A stretch of DNA of 64,000 nucleotides from V1-33 sp039795165 (GCA_039795165.1 JBDKER010000027.1:5426-69425), one strand, 5' to 3'. Positions 54,454-63,643 are shown, numbered from the stretch's first letter. Translations and numbers: made by a program. The notes: generated by a model not told the origin, from the sequence alone.

Positions 54454-56301
54454 TCAGCGGAGCGCCGCCTCCATGACCTGATGCACCCTCTGGACCATGC
54501 TCCGCGGATCCTCCACGAGCCCAGCACTCAGCAGAGCAGTATCAAGGAGCTGGCCCGCAATCAGGCCAGCCGCCTCGGGACGCGATTCCCTCGTCTCCCA
54601 GAGCCGGCGGATCAGCGGGTGCCGCGGATTGATCTCAAGGCGCACCTTCGGCGCAGGAGCTTCCTGCTTCAGAGTGCGCATCATGGCCCGCATCTGCGGC
54701 CCCATTCTCGCCTCCTCCGGCAGCAGCGCCACCACTGGGCTGCCGGTCAACCGCCGCGAAACCGCCACTTCCTTCACCCCATCACCCAGTTGCTCAGCCA
54801 TCCATCGGCAGAACTCCTCGCCTTCCTCTGCCGACAGACTCTCGCCCTCCGGCTCAGGTGCCTCGGGCAGTTCCAGATCGTCCGCATCCGCTGCCTGCAG
54901 CCGCTTGCCGCCAAATTCATGGAGCGACCCCGCAATGTATTCATCCACCGGCTCGGTGAAGAACAGCACCTCAAGACCACGTGCCCGGAAGGCCTCGAGA
55001 TACGGACCATTCTCAATGGCATGACGGCTGGGAGCCTGCAGAAAATAGATGTCGTTCTGCCCGTCCTTCATGCGCGCCGCATACTCCTCGAGCGACGTCA
55101 ACTCACCCGCCTCCGTCATGCTGCTCTCAAACCTCAGCAGCTTCGCAAGGGCCTCCCGGTGCTTGCCATCCGTCACCACTCCCTCTTTCACAAAACGGCT
55201 GAACTTCGCATAGAAATCAGCGTACTTCGCCGCGTCGCTCTTCGCTTCCCCATCGAGGAACTTCAGAAAACGCTTCGTGATGACATCCCCGAGCTTCTGC
55301 ACAAGGGCACTGTCCTGCATGGTCTCCCGCGATATGTTGAGCGGCAGGTCATCACTGTCGATCACGCCACGCAGAAACCGCAGCCAGTCGGGCAGCAACC
55401 CCTTCGGATGCGGATCAATGAGCACCCTCCGGCAGTACAGCGCCACCCCAGGCTCAGTCTGACCCATGCCCCATGGCTCAGGATTCTCCCCGGGCACAAA
55501 CACCAGCGAATTGATCACCAGCGGGGCGTCCGCATTGAAATGAAGCCGGTAGCGCGGCTCGTCCCACGCATGCGCGATGAACTTGTAGAATTCCCCGTAC
55601 TGCTCGTCAGTCACCTCGCTCCGGTTCTTCAGCCACAACGCCTCCACCGCATTCGCCCGCTCCCCGTCCAGCTGCACCGGAAACGGCACGAAATTCGAAT
55701 AACGCTTCAGCAGCTCCGAAATCCGCCAGCCGCGCGCATAATCCGCCTGATCCTCGCGCAGATGAATCACCACCCGCGTGCCCCGCGGACGGTCGACCGC
55801 CTCCGCCAAGGAATAACCACTCCGCCCATCACTGCTCCAATGCAGCGCCCCAGAATCGGACCGCCACGACTTCGTGTACACATCCACCCGGTCGGCCACC
55901 ATGAAAACACTGTAGAATCCCACCCCGAAACGACCAATCACATTCCCAGCCGCCGCCGCCCCAGCCTCCAGACTCTGCAGAAAGGCCTTCGTGCCACTGT
56001 GCGCAATCGTCCCCAGATTCTCCACAAGTTCCTCCCGCGTCATCCCAATCCCCGCATCCTCAATCGTCAGCGTCCGCCCTTCCTCGTCCGTGCGGATCGA
56101 AATCTCCAGCGGCAACTCCCCGTCAGCCACTTCCACTCCCGTCAGCTTCAGATGCCTCAGCTTTTCCTGCGCATCCGACGCATTCGATACCAGTTCCCTC
56201 AGAAAAATCTCCCGGTCCGTATACAGGGAGTGAATGACAATGTCGAGAAGCTGCCTGACTTCCGCCTGAAAGGCCTGCGTTTGGGGGGTCTCTGTGCTCA
56301 T
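54454..56301 (-). CDS. htpG: Chaperone HtpG (Hsp90)
   Basis: The 615-residue protein is a full Hsp90 homologue: LLDIVIHSLYTDREIFLREL at the N-terminus, ASDAQEKLR, ADAGIGM-type IEDAGIGMTREEL, GRFGVGFYSVFMVADRV, and the middle-domain GVIDSDDLPLNISRE. ATP-binding residues are present. It works in the cytoplasm in stress and protein maturation. The start ATG 56301 faces nuoF across a 207-bp gap that contains a CRP-type operator, so either or both genes may be controlled through it. Confidence 0.96.
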   Translation of the reverse strand: MSTETPQTQAFQAEVRQLLDIVIHSLYTDREIFLRELVSNASDAQEKLRHLKLTGVEVADGELPLEISIRTDEEGRTLTIEDAGIGMTREELVENLGTIAHSGTKAFLQSLEAGAAAAGNVIGRFGVGFYSVFMVADRVDVYTKSWRSDSGALHWSSDGRSGYSLAEAVDRPRGTRVVIHLREDQADYARGWRISELLKRYSNFVPFPVQLDGERANAVEALWLKNRSEVTDEQYGEFYKFIAHAWDEPRYRLHFNADAPLVINSLVFVPGENPEPWGMGQTEPGVALYCRRVLIDPHPKGLLPDWLRFLRGVIDSDDLPLNISRETMQDSALVQKLGDVITKRFLKFLDGEAKSDAAKYADFYAKFSRFVKEGVVTDGKHREALAKLLRFESSMTEAGELTSLEEYAARMKDGQNDIYFLQAPSRHAIENGPYLEAFRARGLEVLFFTEPVDEYIAGSLHEFGGKRLQAADADDLELPEAPEPEGESLSAEEGEEFCRWMAEQLGDGVKEVAVSRRLTGSPVVALLPEEARMGPQMRAMMRTLKQEAPAPKVRLEINPRHPLIRRLWETRESRPEAAGLIAGQLLDTALLSAGLVEDPRSMVQRVHQVMEAALR

Positions 56302-56419
56302 TCTGAATCTGTGGTTCCGTTAAAGTGAAGCGCCCCTCTGTACCCAGAGGAGACGACCTGTCAAAGCAACGCCGCCAGCATAAGCTGTCTCGGCTTCCCC
56401 AGCATCCCACCCGACAAGC

Positions 56420-56437
56420 TTGTGAAAAATTTCACAA
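56420..56437. promoter_or_regulatory. Perfect CRP-type palindromic operator
   Basis: TTGTGAAAAATTTCACAA is an 8-bp perfect inverted repeat with a 2-bp spacer and matches the E. coli CRP consensus TGTGA-N6-TCACA at all ten key bases. It lies 72 bp upstream of the NuoF start and 119 bp upstream of the HtpG start, in the only long intergenic gap of this region. It is AT-rich in a GC-rich genome, which makes chance less likely. A Crp/Fnr-family protein should bind it; no such regulator is in the window (the cNMP-binding protein at 47741 has no DNA-binding part). Confidence 0.6.
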
Positions 56438-56508
56438 ATTCGGGTTGCCGCGGCAGCCCTCGAATCGAATCCTCCCGGAACCCATCCGGTCCCCGCGCCC
56501 GGCCACCC

Positions 56509-57921
56509 ATGAATCCCACCAGCACCATGGCCATCAACTACAAAACCGGCAAGCAGCCGCACCCGAAAGAACACCGCATGATCTTCCGGAACGTAGACCG
56601 GGAGGGATGGGACACCTCCATCGACTGCTACCTGCGCGAGGGCGGCTACGACCAGCTCCGCAAGGCCCTCACGATGGAACCCAAGGCCATCACCGAGGAA
56701 GTGAAACTCAGCGGTCTGCGCGGCCGCGGCGGCGCAGGCTTCCCCACGGGCGTCAAATGGACCTTCATCCCCCCCAACAATACCAAACCGGTCTACCTGA
56801 TCTGCAATGCAGACGAAAGTGAACCCGGCACATTCAAGGACCGCTACATCATCCATCAGGACCCCCATCAGCTCATCGAGGGCATGACCATCTCCTGCTT
56901 CGCCGTAGGAGCCCACCTAGCCTACATCTACATCCGCGAGGAATTCCCGGAAGGCGCCCAGATTCTCGAAAAGGCCATCGCCGAAGCCCGCGCCCGCGGC
57001 TTCCTCGGCAAAAACATCTGCGGTTCGGGATTCGACCTCGAAATCTACGTGCACCGCGGAGCCGGAGCCTACATCTGCGGCGAAGAAACCGGCCTCATCG
57101 AGAGCCTCGAAGGAAAAAGGCCCTACCCGCGCATCAAACCGCCTTACTTCCCGGCCGCCCTCGGCCTGTACCTCTGCCCCACCATCGTCAACAACGTCGA
57201 AAGCCTCTGCCACGTCCGCCACATCCTCGCCATGGGCGGAGCCGAATACGCCAAACTCGGAACCCCGCGCAATACCGGTACCCGCATCCTCTGCGTCAGC
57301 GGTGATGTCGTCCGCCCCGGCTACTTCGAAGTCCAAGTCGGCAAGGTCACCATGGGCGAAGTCATCAATGACATGTGCGGAGGCCTCCGCCCCGGCAGGA
57401 AACTCAAGGCCATCATCCCCGGAGGATCGTCCGCCAAGGTCCTCCGCGCCGACGAAACCTTCAAAGTCAAACAACCGGACGGCAGCATGAAGGAACTCTC
57501 CGTCTGGGACATCCCCATGGACTTCGATACCATCGCCGCCTGCGGATCCATGGCCGGTTCCGGCGGCGTCATCATCATGGACGACTCCCGCAGCATGGCG
57601 TGGGTTCTCAATAACCTCAACGCCTTCTACGCGCACGAAAGCTGCGGCCAATGCACCCCCTGCCGCGAAGGCAGCCTCTGGATGCGCAAAATCAGCGACC
57701 GCATCGCCGGAGGCACCGCCTCCCCGGAAGACGTCTCCCTCCTCGAAAGCGTGGCCTACCAGATCGATGGCAAAACCATCTGCGCATTCGGCGAAGCCTG
57801 CTCATGGCCCACCGAAAGCTTCATCGCCAAATTCCGCGACGAACTGACCGCTGCCACCCGACCGGAAAACCGCGGCCGCCTCCATACCGACGAAGCCCGC
57901 CTCGCCGCCTCCGGCCTCTGA
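56509..57921 (+). CDS. nuoF: NADH-quinone oxidoreductase subunit F
   Basis: The 470-residue protein is the NADH-, FMN- and 4Fe-4S-binding subunit of complex I. It shows GLRGRGGAGFPTGVKW, NADESEPGTFKDR, GAGAYICGEETGLIESLEG, and the iron-sulfur binding ESCGQCTPCREGS with a later Cys in FGEACSWP. Neither nuoE nor nuoG is next to it: htpG lies upstream and divergent, tatA lies downstream. It may belong to complex I with the other genes elsewhere, or to a related NAD-linked enzyme. ATG 56509 is taken; ATG 56527 is an alternative. Confidence 0.9.
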   Translation: MNPTSTMAINYKTGKQPHPKEHRMIFRNVDREGWDTSIDCYLREGGYDQLRKALTMEPKAITEEVKLSGLRGRGGAGFPTGVKWTFIPPNNTKPVYLICNADESEPGTFKDRYIIHQDPHQLIEGMTISCFAVGAHLAYIYIREEFPEGAQILEKAIAEARARGFLGKNICGSGFDLEIYVHRGAGAYICGEETGLIESLEGKRPYPRIKPPYFPAALGLYLCPTIVNNVESLCHVRHILAMGGAEYAKLGTPRNTGTRILCVSGDVVRPGYFEVQVGKVTMGEVINDMCGGLRPGRKLKAIIPGGSSAKVLRADETFKVKQPDGSMKELSVWDIPMDFDTIAACGSMAGSGGVIIMDDSRSMAWVLNNLNAFYAHESCGQCTPCREGSLWMRKISDRIAGGTASPEDVSLLESVAYQIDGKTICAFGEACSWPTESFIAKFRDELTAATRPENRGRLHTDEARLAASGL

Positions 57922-58059
57922 ACCACCAGGCCCGGATCCACTGAAACAGACAAGGGGAACCCACCGTACCGCTTAAAAGAATAGAAGGTGCCACCGGCGC
58001 TCCCCCACGGGAACTTTCCCTTTGCACCCTCTCCCCCGTCCCCTACCCTCCCTCAATCC

Positions 58060-58269
58060 ATGAACACTACCCAGGTTTTCTTCGCCATGCCCATCGGAGG
58101 TCAGGAAATGTTCCTGATCTTCCTGGCCATCCTCCTCCTCTTCGGAGCCAAAAAACTCCCGGAATTCGCCCGCGGTCTCGGACGCAGCATGGGCGAATTC
58201 AAAAAGGCACGCCAAGAATTCGAACACGAAATCACCAAGGCTGTCGACGAAAAGGATACCAAAATCTGA
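58060..58269 (+). CDS. tatA: Sec-independent translocase subunit TatA/TatE
   Basis: The 69-residue protein has one N-terminal transmembrane helix (GQEMFLIFLAILLLFGA), the FGAKKLPEFARGLG hinge and an amphipathic helix, ending in a charged tail. This is the pore-forming TatA type. Exported Tat substrates in the window include the Gfo/Idh/MocA protein. tatC is not present nearby. The stop TGA overlaps the ATG of the next gene by 1 nt. Confidence 0.93.
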   Translation: MNTTQVFFAMPIGGQEMFLIFLAILLLFGAKKLPEFARGLGRSMGEFKKARQEFEHEITKAVDEKDTKI

Positions 58270-59276
58270 TGCCTCCGCGCCCCGCGCGATCATTCCTCCA
58301 CTTCCTCCAGAGAGGCACCCTCACCGGTGCCTCTTTTGTTTTTCTCCTTGCGGCCCAGCCACAGGAAGCCGCCCCGGACACCCCATCCCCAGCCACCATC
58401 CGCGTGGTTTCATGGAACGTCCGGAACTTCACCGGAACGACCCTGCCTACGTCCTCCCAGCCCAGTCCACTCAGCCCAAAACCCCGCGAGGAAGTCTCCG
58501 CGGTCGTCCGCACCCTCGCCAGCACCCAGCCCGATATAGTCGGCCTTTCGGAAATGGGATCGGATCATGACCTGCAGCGCCTCCAGGAAATGCTCGCCGA
58601 GGAAGGCATCACACTGCCCCATCGCGAACTGGTCAGCGGAGCTGATCCCGTCCGCCATCTCGCCGTGCTCAGCCGCTTTCCCATCGCGAGCCGCCAGCAC
58701 GAAACCCGCCTATCCTACCAGCTGGGAACCAGCCGATTCCCCATCCAGCGCGGCATCCTCGACGTCACCATCCAGCCAGCTCCGCACTGGCAGCTGCGCC
58801 TCTGCGGCGTCCACCTCAAGAGCCGACGCGACACGCCGGAAGCCGAAGAGAGCCTCATGCGCCGCAATGAGGCCCATCTCCTGCGCCGGAAAATCGACGA
58901 CATCCTCCGCGCAGCCCCGCAAAGCCCTCTGCTCCTGTTCGGAGATTTCAATGATTCCCGCGACAGCCCGTCGCTCCGCAGCATCCGCGGAATCCGCGCC
59001 AACGGCCGCTACCTCGCAGAACTCCCCTGCGCGGACGACCGAGGGGAACGCTGGACCTACCACTTCCCGGAAGAAGACTCCTACAGCCGCATCGATTTCC
59101 TGCTGGCATCCCGCAGTCTGCGCCCGGCCATCGCCGATGCCGACTGCCGCATCCCATCGGACCGGGCGTGGCGCCTCGCCAGTGACCACCGCCCCCTCGC
59201 CACCGTCATCCGCATTCCAGTTCCAGTTCCACCGGATCCCGCACGCACAAAGGCCGCCACCCGGGGACGGCAGTGA
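58269..59276 (+). CDS. Endonuclease/exonuclease/phosphatase-family secreted protein
   Basis: The 335-residue protein begins with a signal-like segment (about 17-30, GTLTGASFVFLLAAQPQ) and carries an EEP (DNase I-like) domain: VSWNVRNFTG with the metal-binding Asn, SEMGSDHD with Glu, LLFGDFNDS and the C-terminal catalytic SDHRPLATV. Members cleave phosphodiesters in DNA, RNA, or phosphoinositides; the substrate is unknown. Its ATG overlaps the tatA stop. The codons for the hydrophobic core coincide with an intrinsic-terminator-like hairpin, so expression may be limited. Confidence 0.82.
   Translation: MPPRPARSFLHFLQRGTLTGASFVFLLAAQPQEAAPDTPSPATIRVVSWNVRNFTGTTLPTSSQPSPLSPKPREEVSAVVRTLASTQPDIVGLSEMGSDHDLQRLQEMLAEEGITLPHRELVSGADPVRHLAVLSRFPIASRQHETRLSYQLGTSRFPIQRGILDVTIQPAPHWQLRLCGVHLKSRRDTPEAEESLMRRNEAHLLRRKIDDILRAAPQSPLLLFGDFNDSRDSPSLRSIRGIRANGRYLAELPCADDRGERWTYHFPEEDSYSRIDFLLASRSLRPAIADADCRIPSDRAWRLASDHRPLATVIRIPVPVPPDPARTKAATRGRQ
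58312..58343 (+). terminator. Terminator hairpin within the downstream coding sequence
   Basis: GAGGCACC at 58312-58319 and GGTGCCTC at 58326-58333 form a perfect 8-bp stem with a 6-base loop, followed by TTTTGTTTTT. It lies 43 nt after the tatA stop, but also inside the signal-peptide codons of the EEP protein gene. It could end most tatA transcripts and allow only some read-through into the next gene. Confidence 0.65.
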
Positions 59277-59341
59277 CCCTCCCGCCCTCGCGTGGCAACT
59301 TGAGAATTGCACCCGTTCATCCCTCATGGCATCCACTGTCC

Positions 59342-60880
59342 ATGCGATCTCTCCTCCTTTCTGCCGCCTTTCCGGTTCTCCTCTCCCCGGCCCTCACCGC
59401 CGCCGTCACGCTGCCCTCTGTCCTCAATTCCCATATGGTGCTCCAGAGGGACAAACCCGTGCCGGTCTGGGGCTGGGCCAATCCCGGTGAAAAAGTCTCG
59501 GTCTCCTTCGCAGGACAAACCAAAGAGGTCACCGCCGACGCCGAAGGAACATGGAAAGTCAGCCTCGACGCCATGCCGGCCAATGCCAATCCCCAGGACA
59601 TGGTCATCAAGGGTTCCAATGAAATCCGCCTCGACGATATCCTTGTCGGAGAAGTCTGGATCGGCAGCGGCCAGAGCAATATGCAGTGGAGCGTCGAAGC
59701 CTCGGACAAACCAGCCGAAGAAATCGCCGCCGCCAGCCACCCGGGAATCCGGCTCTTCCTCGTGCCCCTGGTGTCTTCTCCAGTGAAAAACCGGAATGTG
59801 GACGCCTCGTGGACAGCCTGCTCCCCGGAAAGCATTCCAAAGTTCTCGGCGGTCCTCTACTACATGGGCCGTCACCTCCACCGCGAACTCAATGTCCCAG
59901 TCGGTCTCATCGCCAGTTCATGGGGAGGCAGCCGCATCGAACCATGGACCCCCATCGAAGGCTTCGCTCAGGTTCCCAGCCAGCGCGACCACGTGAAAAC
60001 CATCCGCATGAACACCCCGGGATACCCGGAACACGAAGCCGCCCTGCAGACATGGCTCGGCAACGTGGAAAACTGGGCGAAACAGGGCCGCGATCTCCTC
60101 AAGCAGAAACAACCTCTCCCCACCATGCCGGACCGCCCCGGCCCCCTCGCCCACGGCCATCAGCAGCTCGTCGGAACCTACAACGCCATGATTCATCCCC
60201 TCGTCCCCTTCGCCATCCGCGGTGCCGTCTGGTACCAGGGCGAATCCAATAACGGCGAAGGCATGCTCTACCTGGACCGCATGAAAGCCCTCGTCGGTGG
60301 CTGGCGCAGCGTCTGGAACCAGGGCGAATTCCCATTCTATCACGTCCAACTCGCCCCCTACAACTACAGCCGCAAGGACCCCGCCACCGACCGCGCCGAT
60401 ACCAGACTCGCCGAAATCTGGGAAGCCCAGGCCGAAAGCGCCAGACAAATCCCCCACACGGGCATGGCCGTCATCAATGACATCGGCAACGTCAACGATA
60501 TCCACCCACGCAATAAACAGGAAGTCGGCCGCCGCCTCGCCCTCATCGCCCTCGCTAAGGACTACGGCCGATCCGAACTGGTCGCCTCAGGCCCGTCCTA
60601 CGCCAGCCATTCCATCGACGGCAGCCGCATCCGCATCCAGTTCGATTCCACCGGATCCGGTCTCGCCTCCCGCGACGGCAAACCACTCAGTTGGTTCGAG
60701 ATCGCAGGAAGCGATGGAAAGTTTCACGACGCCGAAGCAACCATCGATGGCAACAGCGTGATCGTTTCCTGCCCAGCCGTTCCACAGCCCACCACCGCCC
60801 GGTTCGCCTTCAGCCAGATCGCCGAACCCAACCTCATGAACAAGGAAGGTCTACCCGCCGGCGCTTTCCGTACCCGCTGA
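59342..60880 (+). CDS. Secreted sialate O-acetylesterase-like protein
   Basis: The 512-residue protein has a signal peptide (MRSLLLSAAFPVLLSPALTA), then a sialate O-acetylesterase/SGNH-like structure: SHMVLQRDKPVPVWGWANPG, GEVWIGSGQSNMQWSVEAS with the nucleophile in GQSNM, GVWYQGESNNGEG-like AVWYQGESNNGEG and NDIHPRNKQEVGRR with the late acidic/His residues. These enzymes remove acetyl groups from sialic or other acetylated sugars. With the sulfatases and SGNH hydrolase, it suggests growth on complex glycans. The frame is open to 59273; ATG 59342 begins the signal peptide. Confidence 0.9.
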   Translation: MRSLLLSAAFPVLLSPALTAAVTLPSVLNSHMVLQRDKPVPVWGWANPGEKVSVSFAGQTKEVTADAEGTWKVSLDAMPANANPQDMVIKGSNEIRLDDILVGEVWIGSGQSNMQWSVEASDKPAEEIAAASHPGIRLFLVPLVSSPVKNRNVDASWTACSPESIPKFSAVLYYMGRHLHRELNVPVGLIASSWGGSRIEPWTPIEGFAQVPSQRDHVKTIRMNTPGYPEHEAALQTWLGNVENWAKQGRDLLKQKQPLPTMPDRPGPLAHGHQQLVGTYNAMIHPLVPFAIRGAVWYQGESNNGEGMLYLDRMKALVGGWRSVWNQGEFPFYHVQLAPYNYSRKDPATDRADTRLAEIWEAQAESARQIPHTGMAVINDIGNVNDIHPRNKQEVGRRLALIALAKDYGRSELVASGPSYASHSIDGSRIRIQFDSTGSGLASRDGKPLSWFEIAGSDGKFHDAEATIDGNSVIVSCPAVPQPTTARFAFSQIAEPNLMNKEGLPAGAFRTR

Positions 60881-60969
60881 GCAAAAGCGATCAAGCTGAG
60901 CCCCCAACAGCACAACGCGCTCTGTGCCTGCAGGCACCAGTCAGCCTCGGCACAGTTCAGATCTTCCGT

Positions 60970-62481
60970 TCACCGCTGCGCCGGAACCACAACGCCAGCC
61001 GACAGCGGCACAGCCACAAACTGCCGCACTTCGCTCAGATCGTCCGACCGCAGCACGATCACAGACCCACTCTGCCCGGCCGCCGCAATGAGACTGCCGT
61101 CGGGACTGAAACGCGCCGCATAGATGCCCGCAGGAAAGGTCACCGACTTCAGAATCTCGGCACCTTCCGTCTGCCATGCTTCGACAGCGGCATTCTCCTC
61201 CGCTGACCTCGATGTGCTCACCTTTCCAAAGATCCCCTTGATCCGCTCCGGCAGCACTGGGTCGTATTCCGCCTTCCCGACGGCAAGGCTCCCCTTCCCG
61301 TCCATGCTGGCCGCCGCAAGCATCCTCGTGCCATCCTGACTGTAATCGACTGCCCAGATTCTCCCCTCCATCGCAGGATACCGCCGGATCAGATTCGAAT
61401 TGTCCCCGATGCGACGCTGCACTTCGCGGAAAACCCGGTAAACCTGCGGCACCCCGTCAGCACCCCCCACAAGGATTTCATCCCGCAGCGGATGCCGCGC
61501 AATCGCCGCCAGCCCGCCCTTCAGCGCTCCCGGAGTAATGCTGGTCAGATTGTCCACAAACCGCTCCGTCGCCAACTCCGTCAGCTTGGCCGACATGTCG
61601 CGCCCACACGAAATGACATGGTCGCCCTTCACCGAAAACACCGTATCAAGGACCCAGTCATCGTGGCTCGCCATGAAGAGAACCTGACGCCCAGACTCCA
61701 GATCTATCGCCCGTACAGATTTGTCAGCGGCACAGCCAAAGGCAAGCAGCTTCCCATCAGGTGACCACGACACCCCATAGACCGTATCGGCGGTCGCCGG
61801 CCACGAGAGCTGCAGCTCGCCCGACGGAATCTTCCACACCTGGAGTTCCCCCATCCGGGCAGGCAAGCCCCCCGTCGCCGCAAGATACTTCCCATCCCTG
61901 CTGAAACTGAGACTCGTGAGCCGTTCGGACAAACCAATGAACCGCCTTACGAGCCCACTCCCGTCTGCCCGATGCAGGAGAATCTCATGAAAACCAGTCA
62001 CCGCAATCCATTGCCCATCAGGTGACCACGCCACCGCATCAAGGCTCGGCGGACGCAGATACACCGGAGGACGGCCAGCATCGTGCCGCACCATGGCATT
62101 CGGTGGTGTATCGTCCAACGCACCCTCGGCAATCCACCGCCCGATCAAATCCACCTCAGCCTTCGCCAAGGGCTCCGCATTCTTTGGCATCTCGGGCTTT
62201 CCACCCTCATGCGGCAGAATGTTCCGCATCAGCGACGACTCCTCCGGCTTGCCCGGCACCACCGCCACTCCATCATCCTCACCCCCCTTCAAAAGCAAAT
62301 CGTGACTCGTCATCACGTAATTCCCCTTGGCCTTGGCCGGCTGATGGCATCCATGACAGGCCGCCTGGAGCACCGGACGAATCTGCCGGTAGTAGCTGAT
62401 GGGTTTTTCCTCAGCAGACAGGTTCGCGAGACCCCCAGGAAGAACGAGGAGGATGAGTCGGCCAATCCAGCGGAGATTCAT
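60970..62481 (-). CDS. Cytochrome c (Planctomycete type) fused to WD40 repeats
   Basis: The 503-residue protein has a signal segment (MNLRWIGRLILLVLPGGLA), one heme c site CHGCH at residues 42-46 with IRPVLQAACHGCHQPAKAKG, the conserved domain tail GGKPEMPKNAEPL, and then WD40 repeats from about 150 to 490 (VAWSPDGQWIAVTG, VSWSPDGKLLAFGC, ARFSPDGSLIAAAG). This cytochrome-propeller form is typical of planctomycetes and verrucomicrobia, where it may pass electrons from an extracytoplasmic oxidation. It follows a PfkB kinase gene by 67 nt on the same strand. The frame is open to 62622 inside that gene. Confidence 0.88.
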   Translation of the reverse strand: MNLRWIGRLILLVLPGGLANLSAEEKPISYYRQIRPVLQAACHGCHQPAKAKGNYVMTSHDLLLKGGEDDGVAVVPGKPEESSLMRNILPHEGGKPEMPKNAEPLAKAEVDLIGRWIAEGALDDTPPNAMVRHDAGRPPVYLRPPSLDAVAWSPDGQWIAVTGFHEILLHRADGSGLVRRFIGLSERLTSLSFSRDGKYLAATGGLPARMGELQVWKIPSGELQLSWPATADTVYGVSWSPDGKLLAFGCAADKSVRAIDLESGRQVLFMASHDDWVLDTVFSVKGDHVISCGRDMSAKLTELATERFVDNLTSITPGALKGGLAAIARHPLRDEILVGGADGVPQVYRVFREVQRRIGDNSNLIRRYPAMEGRIWAVDYSQDGTRMLAAASMDGKGSLAVGKAEYDPVLPERIKGIFGKVSTSRSAEENAAVEAWQTEGAEILKSVTFPAGIYAARFSPDGSLIAAAGQSGSVIVLRSDDLSEVRQFVAVPLSAGVVVPAQR

Positions 62482-62548
62482 CCACCCGGCCTTCCGCGGC
62501 TGCACCTTCCGCGCAACGCCGATTCGTTCCGCGCCCACGGCAGAAAAC

Positions 62549-63643
62549 TCAACGCTCCACCCGCTTGCTGCCCCCGGCCATTTCCTTCTCCACCTCAGCC
62601 AGACTGGCCATCGAGGTATCACCAGGGGTTGTCATGGCCAGCGCCCCGTGCGCCGCTCCATAATTCACCGCCTTCCCAGCATCATTGTGCGCCAAAAACC
62701 CATAAATCAATCCACTCGCAAAACTGTCGCCCCCACCAACCCGGTCCATGATCTCAAGTCCCGGCCGCGCCGTCGCTTCGTGAAAAACACCCTCGTGCCA
62801 CAGAATCGCCCCCCAGTCGTTGATGGTAGCCGTCTTGACGGTCCGCAAAGTCGTGGCCGCCACCTTGAAATTCGGAAACTCGGCGACCGCGCGCATGATC
62901 ATGCGCTGAAAACTTTCCGTAGGCACCGTGGTGAGATGCTCATCCACACCCTCAACCTCAAAGCCTAGCGACGCCGTGAAATCCTCCTCGTTCCCAATCA
63001 TCACATCCACGTTTCTCGCAATGCGGCGATTCACTTCCTGCGCCCGGGCCTTCCCTCCGATCGTCTTCCAGAGACTCGGTCGGTAGTTCAGGTCATAACT
63101 CACCATCGTCCCATGCCTATGCGCGGCCTCGACGGCCTCAATGACCACCTCCGGGGTGGTATCGCTCAGCGCCGCAAAAATTCCTCCCGTATGGAACCAG
63201 CGGACACCATGGCGTCCGAAAATCTCCTCCCAGTCAATGTCCCCAGGCTTGAGTTGGCTGGCCGCCGTATTGCCACGATCCGGCACCCCCAGCGCACCGC
63301 GGATCCCAAAGCCCCGCTCGGTGAAATTCACTCCGTTCCGGACCGACCGCCCAATCCCATCGTACGGGACCCAGCGCACATAACCGATGTCCACACCACC
63401 CTGCATCATGAAGTCCTCGATCAGCCTCCCCACATCGTTCTCCGCAAACGCCGTCACGTGCGCCGTACGCAGCCGGAAACACTTGCGCAGCCCACGCGAT
63501 ACATTGTACTCGCCTCCCCCCTCCCATGCCTGTAACTGCCGTGCCGTCCGTACTCGCCCCTCCCCGGGGTCAAGCCGGAGCATCACCTCTCCCAGCGATA
63601 AACAGTCCCAGCGGCATTCTTGAGCAGATTTAAGTGCAAGCAT
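62549..63643 (-). CDS. PfkB-family sugar kinase, KDG-kinase-like
   Basis: The 364-residue ribokinase-fold enzyme begins with WDCLSLGEVMLRLDPGEGRV, has the sugar-binding GGGEYNVSRGLRK, a substrate lid region, VVIEAVEAAHRHGTMVSYDL and NYRPSLW (typical of KDG kinases), NEEDF, and the catalytic GGGDSFASGLIYGF with the base Asp. Length and blocks fit 2-keto-3-deoxygluconate kinase, which phosphorylates KDG from uronic-acid breakdown; other sugar-acid kinases are possible. It probably leads a two-gene unit with the cytochrome-WD40 gene. Confidence 0.82.
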   Translation of the reverse strand: MLALKSAQECRWDCLSLGEVMLRLDPGEGRVRTARQLQAWEGGGEYNVSRGLRKCFRLRTAHVTAFAENDVGRLIEDFMMQGGVDIGYVRWVPYDGIGRSVRNGVNFTERGFGIRGALGVPDRGNTAASQLKPGDIDWEEIFGRHGVRWFHTGGIFAALSDTTPEVVIEAVEAAHRHGTMVSYDLNYRPSLWKTIGGKARAQEVNRRIARNVDVMIGNEEDFTASLGFEVEGVDEHLTTVPTESFQRMIMRAVAEFPNFKVAATTLRTVKTATINDWGAILWHEGVFHEATARPGLEIMDRVGGGDSFASGLIYGFLAHNDAGKAVNYGAAHGALAMTTPGDTSMASLAEVEKEMAGGSKRVER

